Source: an uncultured Solobacterium sp.
GTDB taxonomy: Bacteria; Bacillota_I; Bacilli_A; Erysipelotrichales; Erysipelotrichaceae
DNA: 30,364 nt
Reading direction: 5' to 3'
Assembly: GCA_938039295.1 (NCBI GenBank)
Contig: CALHUY010000003.1
Span: 1-30,364 of the forward strand
The notes below the pieces were generated by a model. It saw only the letters and a list, made by a program, of their open reading frames with translations. It was not told where the DNA came from and made no database searches. Shown here one piece after another: positions 1 to 6,696 of this stretch. A program made the translations under genes and the position numbers. Numbering within the stretch: position 1 is the stretch's first letter; every line of letters begins with the position of its first letter.

Positions 1-76
1 TTTGCTTGACGTTGTTTATGTGTCTTATTCCTGTTCAGTTTTCAAAGATCTCTGCCTCTCTTCTTTCGAAGAGTGC
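1..76 (-). other. Leader of a leftward rRNA operon (boxA-like antitermination region)
   Basis: The minus strand downstream of the promoter reads a 6-bp hairpin (CTCTTC/GAAGAG, 58-73) and then GATCTTTGAAAACTGAAC (33-50). The core TCTTTGAAAACT is the boxA-like element seen in Firmicutes 16S leaders and 16S-23S spacers. Together with the promoter this marks the beginning of an rRNA transcription unit, with 16S expected just left of position 1. A spacer upstream of 23S is less likely because a strong promoter is present. Confidence 0.65.
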
Positions 77-82
77 TGTATT

Positions 83-111
83 AATATACCAAGTATCTAT
101 TTCTATGTCAA
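83..111 (-). promoter_or_regulatory. Consensus sigma-A promoter of a leftward stable-RNA (probably rRNA) operon
   Basis: On the minus strand a perfect -35 TTGACA (106-111) is followed after exactly 17 bases by -10 TATATT (83-88). The predicted start is near 76 and transcription runs off the left edge. The near-ideal promoter, the lack of an ORF downstream and the boxA-like leader that follows all fit an rRNA operon promoter. The RNA genes themselves are outside the window. Confidence 0.75.
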
Positions 112-170
112 TCGCTTTTATAACTTTTTTGAAAAAAATTTAAGAAAGTTTGCCTAAGCTAATTTCACCC

Positions 171-719
171 TTATTCTTTCTCTGTATTTTGATGCGAACT
201 CATTTTCAAATAAAGTTGATAATACTTATCAATACACTCTTTATTAAAAGGTTCTTTCTCTTGTTCCATTTCAGCAATTAACTTCTCTAATTGCGCTTCA
301 ACGATATCCATTACATCATCTGGATAATTCATTTTCTTCGCATGTTCGAAATACTCATTTTCATCAAGAACTTGATACGTACGATCTGGATAAAGTTTTA
401 CATCCAAATCATAATCAATATTCTTGATTGCTTCCCCATCATAAATAGTTGGAGATGCTAAATTGCAATAATAGTAGATACCACTATGACGAATCATGGA
501 GATAACGTTATACCATTTCTTTCTATAGAAGAAACAAACAGCTGGCTCTCGTGTTAACCACTTACGATTATCCGCCTCAATCACCCATGCATGATCTGTA
601 ACCGCAACGATCCTATCCTCATCTGCTTCAAGAACAAAACCCTTACACCATGTGCGATGTAAACTTCCATCATGTTTAAAACTTTGTATATATACTGATG
701 AACCTACTATTGGATGCAT
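171..719 (-). CDS. DUF402 nucleotide phosphatase-like protein (YgaC/Ntdp family)
   Basis: This is a 182-residue soluble protein of the DUF402 family. Characterised relatives (Staphylococcus Ntdp) hydrolyse nucleoside tri- and diphosphates with divalent metal. The family N-terminus SVYIQSFKHDGSLHRTW is at about residues 8-24, and the acidic cluster around residues 102-112 (DYDLDVKLYPD) probably binds metal. The C-terminal 60 residues are helical and charged. The ORF is open further upstream, but the ATG at 719 is chosen because AGGAG lies 6 bases before it and family members begin here. A possible promoter (TTGCGA, 16 bases, TAGAAT) lies just upstream. It stands alone between mgtE and the rRNA-type promoter. 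The exact substrate is inferred from the family. Confidence 0.8.
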   Translation of the reverse strand: MHPIVGSSVYIQSFKHDGSLHRTWCKGFVLEADEDRIVAVTDHAWVIEADNRKWLTREPAVCFFYRKKWYNVISMIRHSGIYYYCNLASPTIYDGEAIKNIDYDLDVKLYPDRTYQVLDENEYFEHAKKMNYPDDVMDIVEAQLEKLIAEMEQEKEPFNKECIDKYYQLYLKMSSHQNTEKE

Positions 720-820
720 GAAAATCTCCTGTCGTCTGTTATTCATTCTACAACTGATTTCATTTTTCGCAAGCAAGTTCATCGATTATCATCTACTTGT
801 TTATATACAGTTCCAACAGA

Positions 821-845
821 AAAGACCTCCCTGGCGAAGGTCTTT
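821..845 (-). terminator. Rho-independent terminator of mgtE
   Basis: Eight-bp perfect stem AAAGACCT/AGGTCTTT with a 9-base loop, 8 bases after the mgtE stop. On the minus strand it ends in TTTTC. Confidence 0.75.
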
Positions 846-852
846 GTTCTAC

Positions 853-2184
853 CTATAAATGGAATATTTGTGATGCGATTGAGAAGTACACCATAATTGC
901 TAGTGTATCAACAATTGTCGTAATGAGTGGTGCAGCCATAATTGCTGGGTCCATCTTGAACTTCTTTGCAATAATTGGCAATACACATCCAACAAACTTT
1001 GAAATCATAACAGTAACAACAATTGAAGCTGAGACAACCATAGCTAGATATGGATCATGATTTAACACAATAATTCTGATACCATTTGCGATACCTAATA
1101 GAATACCTACAATAATAGAGATTCTAAATTCCTTGAAGACAACCTTAAAGAAGTCACTGAACTTAATTTCATCAATTGCTAGACCACGGATAATTAGAGT
1201 TGAACTCTGAGAACCACAGTTTCCACCTGTGTCCATTAACATAGGAATAAAGGATACAAGTACCGGCATTACTTCAAAGGCATGTTCATAGTTGGAGATA
1301 ATACTGCCTGTTAGTGTGGCTGAGAACATCAAGATTAATAACCAAACAATTCTGCTACGCGCATGCTCCCATACAGAAGTTGTCAAATATGGCTTATCAT
1401 TTGAAATAATCGCAGCCATCTTCTGCATATCTTCTGTTGTTTCTTCTGTTAAGACATCAATCGCATCGTCGAATGTTACGATACCAACAATGCAGTCTTC
1501 AACATCTAATACTGGCAAGGCAATCAAGCCATACTTTCTCATCTTCTTAGCGATATCTTCTTTGTCATCACTTGTATATGCGTAGATGAATTCTGTCTTC
1601 ATGATGTCCTTGATAAGCACATCTGAATCACTTAACATCAAACTCTTTGCACTGACAATACCAATAAGCTTACGGTTTTCTACTACATAACATGTATACA
1701 CCGTCTCACTATCAATACCGACACGCTTAATCTTTGCTAACGCTTCCGCAACTGACATTTCTTTTGTGAATTCGATGAATTCAACTGTCATGATACTTCC
1801 TGCAGTATCATCCTTGTACTTTAATAAGTGGTTAATATCCTTTCTAACGTCATCGTCAACTTTATCTAAAAGTTGAGTAACCAGATTTGCTGGCATATCT
1901 GAAAGGAAATCAATCGCGTCGTCTGAGTATAGTTCATTAATTACGTTTACAATTTCAGTATTGTTAAATGTCTTAATTAAACGATTACGTTCATCATTTT
2001 CTAAGTATGAAAATACATTCGCTGCTTCCTCTTTCTCTAAGATTCTAAAGAAGATTGCTAGTGTACTATCATCTAACTCTTTCAGAAACTCCGCAATATC
2101 AACGACGTTCTGCTTTTTTAAATATTCGTGTAATTCTTTTAAATTGTTATTTTGTATCCATTCTAAAATTAATTTCTTGTCCAT
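853..2184 (-). CDS. mgtE: Magnesium transporter MgtE
   Basis: This 443-residue protein has the full MgtE layout. An N-terminal superhelical MgtE_N domain spans about residues 20-120. A CBS pair (about 130-245) senses cytosolic Mg2+ in the family. A membrane domain of about five helices (about 278-443) follows. The pore-region signature PMLMDTGGNCGSQSST and the last-helix motif DPAIMAAP..TTIVD, which carries the conserved acidic ion-binding residue, are both present. Upstream in-frame start codons exist, but the ATG at 2184 is chosen because GGGAGGA lies about 10 bases before it. The gene has its own promoter, a long structured leader and a terminator, so it is monocistronic. Regulation through the leader RNA is proposed below. 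Co2+ transport is possible in the family, but Mg2+ uptake is the expected role. Confidence 0.93.
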   Translation of the reverse strand: MDKKLILEWIQNNNLKELHEYLKKQNVVDIAEFLKELDDSTLAIFFRILEKEEAANVFSYLENDERNRLIKTFNNTEIVNVINELYSDDAIDFLSDMPANLVTQLLDKVDDDVRKDINHLLKYKDDTAGSIMTVEFIEFTKEMSVAEALAKIKRVGIDSETVYTCYVVENRKLIGIVSAKSLMLSDSDVLIKDIMKTEFIYAYTSDDKEDIAKKMRKYGLIALPVLDVEDCIVGIVTFDDAIDVLTEETTEDMQKMAAIISNDKPYLTTSVWEHARSRIVWLLILMFSATLTGSIISNYEHAFEVMPVLVSFIPMLMDTGGNCGSQSSTLIIRGLAIDEIKFSDFFKVVFKEFRISIIVGILLGIANGIRIIVLNHDPYLAMVVSASIVVTVMISKFVGCVLPIIAKKFKMDPAIMAAPLITTIVDTLAIMVYFSIASQIFHL

Positions 2185-2317
2185 AATAAAAAATCCTCCC
2201 TCATGATTGACTGATACAGCCATCATAAAAAAGGACCTTGATGGCTATATCATTTATTCTTTTTTATATCCGTGTGACACTCACCAGATATATCATCCAT
2301 AGATATAGCCCTCCTCT
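2185..2317 (-). promoter_or_regulatory. Structured mgtE leader RNA, candidate metal-responsive switch
   Basis: The transcript predicted from the mgtE promoter has about 130 untranslated bases. Structure A pairs GGCUAUAUC (2302-2310) perfectly with GAUAUAGCC (2243-2251). It encloses a hairpin with stems UAUAUC/GAUAUA and GUGA/UCAC (2265-2292). Structure B pairs the same 2239-2251 segment with 2213-2225: 13 pairs, 12 Watson-Crick and one G-U, with a 13-base loop. A and B cannot coexist, which is the usual architecture of a riboswitch. I do not recognise the conserved M-box core. No T-run directly follows hairpin B, so control of translation or of RNA stability fits better than simple attenuation. 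Ligand and mechanism are unknown. Confidence 0.55.
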
Positions 2318-2323
2318 TGTTTC

Positions 2324-2351
2324 ATTATAAGTCCATGTTCATTTTATTCAA
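2324..2351 (-). promoter_or_regulatory. mgtE promoter
   Basis: Minus strand TTGAAT (2346-2351), 16-base spacer, perfect TATAAT (2324-2329). The predicted start is near 2317, right at the 5' side of the first leader helix. Confidence 0.75.
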
Positions 2352-2356
2352 CCCTG

Positions 2357-2365
2357 TGCTATGAT
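2357..2365 (+). promoter_or_regulatory. Extended -10 promoter of the methionine sulfoxide reductase gene
   Basis: TGCTATGAT gives a TG-extended -10 (TATGAT, 2360-2365) only 6 bases before the ATG at 2372. The -35 is poor (TTCATT). The predicted transcript begins at or beside the start codon, so the mRNA would be leaderless; no Shine-Dalgarno is present. Confidence 0.5.
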
Positions 2366-2371
2366 TTTTTT

Positions 2372-2827
2372 ATGAAAACATTACTAAATGAACAAATATG
2401 TGCTTTTCTAGAAGAAAGCGATAAGATTGCGGCTCTTTCCAATGTAAGTGCGTGCATTCAACTAACTTACGAAAATATTAACTGGGTTGGGTTTTACTTT
2501 GTTAAAGATGATCAATTAGTTCTTGGACCTTTCCAAGGAAAACCCGCCTGCACTCGCATTCCTTTTGATAAGGGAGTTTGTGGCAAATGTTATCGTGACA
2601 AAAGTGTGCAACGCATCGATGATGTATTAGCCTTCCCTGGACACATCGCTTGTGATTGTGCTAGTCGCAGTGAACTCTGTGTTCCTATTATTGTAAATGG
2701 CGAGTGTGTTGGCGAAATTGATATTGACGCTCCTATAACAAATCGTTTTACCGAGAAGGAAGAAAACGAAATGCTGCAGGCTGCTTATGACATTGCACAA
2801 GCCTACCTACAGCATCATTGGATTTAA
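2372..2827 (+). CDS. msrC: Free methionine-R-sulfoxide reductase (GAF domain)
   Basis: A 151-residue single GAF-domain protein of the fRMsr family, which reduces free Met-R-sulfoxide in the cytosol using thioredoxin. The family core is clear: NWVGFYF (about 37-43), LGPFQGKPAC (51-60), GVCG (68-71) and GHIACDCASRSE (90-101). Cys60, Cys70 and Cys94 match the three redox cysteines of the E. coli enzyme; Cys73 and Cys96 are extra. Length is normal for the family. It is divergent from mgtE and overlaps the AAC(3)-like gene tail to tail by 4 bases. No ribosome binding site is visible, and a -10 element lies 6 bases upstream, so a leaderless mRNA is likely. The role is protection from oxidative damage in an anaerobe. 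Confidence 0.9.
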   Translation: MKTLLNEQICAFLEESDKIAALSNVSACIQLTYENINWVGFYFVKDDQLVLGPFQGKPACTRIPFDKGVCGKCYRDKSVQRIDDVLAFPGHIACDCASRSELCVPIIVNGECVGEIDIDAPITNRFTEKEENEMLQAAYDIAQAYLQHHWI

Positions 2828-3639
2828 CGATATAAATCGTATACCATGGTTTTATCAAAATAACGCATCGCTTCATCAATTGCACTAGCAGCTGAAAAGA
2901 GCGAAATCTTACAACCACCTAACATGGTTTCTCTAACCATGTTTTTCTTTCTCATTATCTGTCCAACTTTCAGGAAGATGTCACTATCTAACTGTAAATC
3001 GAGATATTTTCTCCATACATCACCTTCCGCAGTCTTGACCTTCGCTCCTTGAATGCCGATTGGTCGACAATCAGAGCGGTACTCAGCTAGATGCATGCAT
3101 GTTGCTGAATCAAAATCACAACCAATTAAAAGTACATAACCTTTTAATTCATAAAGTCTTGCGGTTGGAGATTCATCTGCGAGTGGGAAGTGTGTTGATT
3201 GATGATTGCATAGCAATCTTGCATATCTTCCCCATGCAGAGTAAGAGAATGTTGGATGTGAGGAAGTAATCACACCTTCTCGTAGTCTAAAGTTTTCAAC
3301 AACCGATCCCATGTAATGTACATCACTTGTCTTTGTATCGTGAGCCGGGATTGCTTCACGAATTTCTTTGTAGAGTGTCGGTGCAACCGCTGGGCTTTCC
3401 CAATCACTTGGCTCACTGTTATCAACTGTTTGTGCTGGCATAAGAATCGTTCCACCGTTTTCGCACAATTCCATTAAACCATCTACGATTGTTCGAGCTC
3501 CACCAATTACATATCCGAAACTAGACATCTGTGTATGTACTTCCAAAATCTGATTTCCAGTAATACCAAGACTTCTGAGCGCTTTCATAAAACTTTCTTT
3601 CGTTACTGGATCAGAAACTGTCTGTTTCATCTCTGTCAT
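2824..3639 (-). CDS. AAC(3)-family N-acetyltransferase (YokD-like)
   Basis: A 271-residue member of the aminoglycoside 3-N-acetyltransferase fold (Antibiotic_NAT family), an acetyl-CoA-dependent enzyme distinct from GNAT. Typical blocks are VHTQMSSFGYVIGG (about 34-47), GGTILMPA (62-69), SSHPTFSYSAWG (126-137, catalytic-site His128) and CMHLAEYR (181-188, with His183 and Glu186). Length matches the family. It is the last gene of the DUF3783-psuK-psuG operon, 4 bases after the psuG stop. Many chromosomal members, such as YokD of Bacillus, have no proven aminoglycoside substrate, so resistance should not be assumed. In this operon a metabolic amine or a nucleoside-derived substrate is possible, but that is inference. 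Confidence 0.85.
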   Translation of the reverse strand: MTEMKQTVSDPVTKESFMKALRSLGITGNQILEVHTQMSSFGYVIGGARTIVDGLMELCENGGTILMPAQTVDNSEPSDWESPAVAPTLYKEIREAIPAHDTKTSDVHYMGSVVENFRLREGVITSSHPTFSYSAWGRYARLLCNHQSTHFPLADESPTARLYELKGYVLLIGCDFDSATCMHLAEYRSDCRPIGIQGAKVKTAEGDVWRKYLDLQLDSDIFLKVGQIMRKKNMVRETMLGGCKISLFSAASAIDEAMRYFDKTMVYDLYR

Positions 3640-3643
3640 AAGC

Positions 3644-4549
3644 TTACTTATAGTATTCCTTCGCTACTTCTGTACCAACAACTGCGTTGTTGAATACTAA
3701 TTGAATATTAGATTCAAGGGACTTACCACCTGTAATTTCTGCAATCTTGGCAAGTAAGAATGGTGTGCATTCTTTTCCTTTGATTCCTAATTCATCCATT
3801 TCTTTAACAGCCGTATCAATAACTGCATTGATTGCATCTGCATCCATTGAATATTCTTCTGGGATTGGGTTTGTTAATAACACACCACCATCTAAACCAA
3901 ATTCTCTCTTCGCACGGATGATGTCTGCTGCTTCAGCATAACTTTCAACCTTATGATCAACCTTCAATCCTGATTTACGTGTATAGAATGCAGGAAGTTC
4001 ATCTGTTTGGAAACCTAATACTGGAACGCCCTTTGTTTCAAGAATTTCTAATGTCTTTGGTAAGTCTAAGATAGCCTTAGCACCTGCACAGATAACTGTA
4101 ACGTTTGTATTTCCTAACTCTTCTAAGTCAGCGGAGATATCAAATGTAGTTTCAGCACCACGGTGAACACCGCCAATACCACCAGTCACAAAGAACTCAA
4201 CCCCAGCCTTTGCCGCTAGAATCATTGTTGTCGCAACTGTAGAAGCACCCCAACTCTTATTTGCTAAGATAACTGGAATGTCTCTACGAGAAACCTTAGG
4301 AATGCTTAAGCCACGCTTACCAAATTCTTCGATTTCTTCTGGTGTCATACCAACAACTGCTTCACCATCGATGATGCCTACTGTTGCAGGTACACCACCA
4401 TGTTCACGAATAATTGCTTCAACCTTTAACGCTGTCTCAACGTTCTGTGGGTATGGCATACCGTGTGAAATAATTGTGGATTCTAACGCGATAACTGGCT
4501 TGTGTTCTGCTAGTGCCTTTGCTACTTCTTCATTTGTTCTTACTTTCAT
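3644..4549 (-). CDS. psuG: Pseudouridine-5'-phosphate glycosidase
   Basis: A 301-residue PsuG/IndA-family enzyme that splits the C-C glycosidic bond of pseudouridine 5'-phosphate to uracil and ribose 5-phosphate. Family motifs are ALESTIISHGMPYPQN (21-36, Glu23), VTGGIGGVHRGAETTFDISADL (121-142 region, metal-site Asp137), AGAKAILD (155-162, Lys158 matching the Schiff-base lysine of E. coli) and SLESNIQLVFNNA (about 277-289, Asn281). Length is normal. GAGGAG lies 8 bases before the ATG. The start overlaps the psuK stop by 4 bases (ATGA), so the two are translationally coupled and work in sequence: kinase, then glycosidase. Confidence 0.94.
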   Translation of the reverse strand: MKVRTNEEVAKALAEHKPVIALESTIISHGMPYPQNVETALKVEAIIREHGGVPATVGIIDGEAVVGMTPEEIEEFGKRGLSIPKVSRRDIPVILANKSWGASTVATTMILAAKAGVEFFVTGGIGGVHRGAETTFDISADLEELGNTNVTVICAGAKAILDLPKTLEILETKGVPVLGFQTDELPAFYTRKSGLKVDHKVESYAEAADIIRAKREFGLDGGVLLTNPIPEEYSMDADAINAVIDTAVKEMDELGIKGKECTPFLLAKIAEITGGKSLESNIQLVFNNAVVGTEVAKEYYK

Positions 4550-5481
4550 AATGTTTTCTCCTCTATCTTCATATCTGAAATTTTTGCATTTACTTCTTCT
4601 GTATTTAAATTACGTCTTCTTACTGCATCTTGTTCAATGCTGATAACAGCCGCACTAATACCAAATCTCATTGATTCTAATGAATCTTTTCCTGCAAGAC
4701 GACTTGCAACATATGCTCCTAATAAGGAATCTCCTCCACCAGTCGCATTCTCCATATTGATCTGACGATGTGTAAACCAAGTCTTATGTTCTGGTGTTCC
4801 TAGCAAGATACCTCGATCTGCCATTGAAATAATAATTTCTTTTACACCATGCTCGATGAACCAATCCAAACTCTGTCTTGCTGTTTCTTCATCTTTAATC
4901 CAAATCCCCGTTAACTCAGAAGCTTCAAACTGATTTGGCTTAAAGATATCTAAGTGATTTAAAACAGACTTCAATCTAGCTGCTTTATGTGCACTGACTG
5001 GGTCTGCCGCAATCCTAGCTTTTGCATGTGTCGCTATATATTCAATGCTTTCCATATCTAAGTTGGAGTCTATGATAATGATATCATCTTCATGCAATGT
5101 TTCTAAGATTGGTTGTAACATTTCTGAATCCATACGACGTAAAATTCTCATATCACTCATCCCAAGTTTCATATCGCGGTTATTATCTAATAGCGCAATA
5201 TACATCGAACTTGGTAAATCTTCTACTGTCGATGACATGGACACATCCATTCCTAGTCTCTTACAGTCTTCTTTCATTGCTTGACCATAGCTATCTCCCG
5301 AGAAACAAGTCACAAACTTGATATTCTCACCAAGTAGTGCACAAATCTGCGCAATATTTCTTCCTACTCCTCCATAGGCTATGGAAATCTCACCAGGATT
5401 AGAATCATAATTTTGTAATGGATCGATACTTGAACCGACGATATCAATGTTCGCTCCACCAATGACACAAATACTACTCAT
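4546..5481 (-). CDS. psuK: PfkB-family pseudouridine kinase
   Basis: A 311-residue ribokinase/PfkB-fold kinase. Phosphorylation of pseudouridine at the 5' position is assigned from its coupling to psuG. Domain signs are an N-terminal ICVIGGANIDIVG strand (4-16), the substrate-lid glycine motif YGGVGRNIA (36-44), and the ATP/anion-hole signature TGGGDSLLGAY (247-257) with catalytic base Asp251. The usual TGAGD has become TGGGD, a common variant. An in-frame ATG lies 6 bases upstream, but the ATG at 5481 has AGGAG at a 7-base spacing. It overlaps the DUF3783 gene by 8 bases and psuG by 4. Another PfkB sugar or nucleoside kinase cannot be excluded by sequence alone. Confidence 0.88.
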   Translation of the reverse strand: MSSICVIGGANIDIVGSSIDPLQNYDSNPGEISIAYGGVGRNIAQICALLGENIKFVTCFSGDSYGQAMKEDCKRLGMDVSMSSTVEDLPSSMYIALLDNNRDMKLGMSDMRILRRMDSEMLQPILETLHEDDIIIIDSNLDMESIEYIATHAKARIAADPVSAHKAARLKSVLNHLDIFKPNQFEASELTGIWIKDEETARQSLDWFIEHGVKEIIISMADRGILLGTPEHKTWFTHRQINMENATGGGDSLLGAYVASRLAGKDSLESMRFGISAAVISIEQDAVRRRNLNTEEVNAKISDMKIEEKTL

Positions 5482-6049
5482 GATCATTCTCCTTTTGCTT
5501 GAGATGTTCTGTCCCTTTTAAGGCTTCCTCTAAAATACGAGCTTGTGCAGAAATCTGCTCATAAGTGTATTCTTCTCTCATTAACATCAAATAAGAATCC
5601 ATGAGTGCTCGCTTAACAATAGCCGCATGGTTTGGTTCTAATTGATTCAAATCCATGCCATTGGTTGATTCAATCATCATCTGTAGTCGGTACATCTGTT
5701 CCATGATTTTCGCTTCTTGTTTTGCTTCTTCAAAAATCATTTCTAAAGTCCACTCACGGTTTGTCTGTGTTGCGCTCACCATGATGCCACCAAATGGCAT
5801 ATCTGCTCCTTCAAAGGATTCACTCATAATCATGATTTCCTCTTTTGATAATCCATCCATCAAAAGATAAGAACCATCATATTTCTCATGTATCTCTGAA
5901 GAAGAGTCCTGCATATTTAGAACCTGCTTGAATCTTTTACTAAGAACATCATCTCCAATCATCATCATTTCGATGCCCATCTGCTCTAATATATCTGCAT
6001 AAACTTGTGCTGCAGATGCTGATATTCCATAAAATATTACTTTTTTCAC
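5474..6049 (-). CDS. DUF3783 domain protein, first gene of the psu operon
   Basis: A 191-residue soluble protein. The N-terminus (about 1-50) has a strand-helix pattern, MKKVIFYGISASAAQVYADI, like a small Rossmann-type fold. Residues about 66-112 carry the DUF3783 pattern (LMDGLSKEEI..., PFGGIMVSATQTNREWTLEMIFEEA). The C-terminal 80 residues are helical. Start is GTG, with GGAGG 6 bases upstream; no ATG fits better. The function is unknown to the family. The 8-base overlap with psuK means it is co-expressed with pseudouridine catabolism, so an accessory or sensing role there is possible, although DUF3783 proteins also occur elsewhere. Confidence 0.7.
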   Translation of the reverse strand: MKKVIFYGISASAAQVYADILEQMGIEMMMIGDDVLSKRFKQVLNMQDSSSEIHEKYDGSYLLMDGLSKEEIMIMSESFEGADMPFGGIMVSATQTNREWTLEMIFEEAKQEAKIMEQMYRLQMMIESTNGMDLNQLEPNHAAIVKRALMDSYLMLMREEYTYEQISAQARILEEALKGTEHLKQKENDHE

Positions 6050-6139
6050 TGATTACCTCCATGTTATTTGTGCAATTAATGCATTGCCCTTTTATTTTAT
6101 AACAATTCCATTTAGAATATACTTATTGAAAGGGGGACC

Positions 6140-6523
6140 ATGCACATGGCTATGCCTATTTATGAATCCGCTGAAGACTATTTAGAAGCAATACTAGTTA
6201 TTCAAGAGCGTAAAGGAATAGTACATTCCATTGACGTTGCTGAAGAAACCGGTTTCTCCAAAGCAAGTGTAAGTGTTGCAATGAAGAAGTTGCGCGAGAA
6301 TGGATATATCTCCATGGACAAAGACGGTTCTCTCAAATTACTCGCTCCTGGAAAGAAAATCGCCGAGCGTATTTGGGAAAGAAATCGTGTACTAACTCAG
6401 TTCTTCATTAGTATTGGTGTTGATGAAGAAACTGCCGCAAGAGATGCGCACAAGATTGAACACGATCTCAGTGATGAAACATTTGAGAAAATTAAAGAAA
6501 AATTTCCTGCTCATTTTGAATAA
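6140..6523 (+). CDS. DtxR/MntR-family metal-dependent regulator, short form
   Basis: A 127-residue regulator with an N-terminal winged helix (about 8-70; recognition helix near FSKASVSVAMKKL, 39-51) and a short helical dimer/metal-binding domain (about 70-110), with no SH3-like third domain. Compared from memory with MntR/DtxR and clostridial relatives, Asp13, Glu16, Glu107 and His108 are kept. The position of MntR His77 (the RH in helix 5) is Asn82, and the position that is Glu99 in MntR or Cys in close relatives is His104. GGGGG lies close to the ATG at 6140; ATGs at 6146 and 6152 are alternatives. It is single, divergent from the psu operon, with its own terminator and no metal transporter beside it. 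Its targets are probably unlinked. Confidence 0.82.
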   Translation: MHMAMPIYESAEDYLEAILVIQERKGIVHSIDVAEETGFSKASVSVAMKKLRENGYISMDKDGSLKLLAPGKKIAERIWERNRVLTQFFISIGVDEETAARDAHKIEHDLSDETFEKIKEKFPAHFE

Positions 6524-6548
6524 TCCGATTCTTCGGATTTTTCTTTTT
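6522..6548 (+). terminator. Terminator of the DtxR/MntR-like gene
   Basis: Seven-bp stem AATCCGA/TCGGATT, 4-base loop, then TTTCTTTTT. The stem begins within the stop codon. Confidence 0.8.
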
Positions 6549-6555
6549 GTCCTAT

Positions 6556-6589
6556 AAAAAAGTCCCAGTATCTTTCCGGGACAATTTTT
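6556..6589. terminator. Bidirectional terminator between convergent genes
   Basis: GTCCC (6562-6566) pairs with GGGAC (6578-6582). There is a T-run on both sides: AATTTTT on plus and six T on minus. It probably ends the leftward esterase/hotdog unit, and the 107 bases between it and that gene show no ORF. Confidence 0.6.
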
Positions 6590-6696
6590 GTATGTTATTG
6601 AACCGGTATCATATTTTCTTTTATCCGGCATCGTAGGTTTGAAACCATATTTTAAGCGCTTGCAATCAAAAATTCAATCCCAAATTTTATGTTTTT

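Noticed and set aside
652..1060. Plus-strand ORFs overlapping the DUF402 and mgtE genes
   Set aside because: They have no ribosome binding site and no family features, and lie antisense to or between clear genes.
2185..2317. M-box (ykoK) or yybP-ykoY riboswitch upstream of mgtE
   Set aside because: I could not find the conserved core of either class as I remember them; only the general switching architecture is supported. A covariance-model search would decide.
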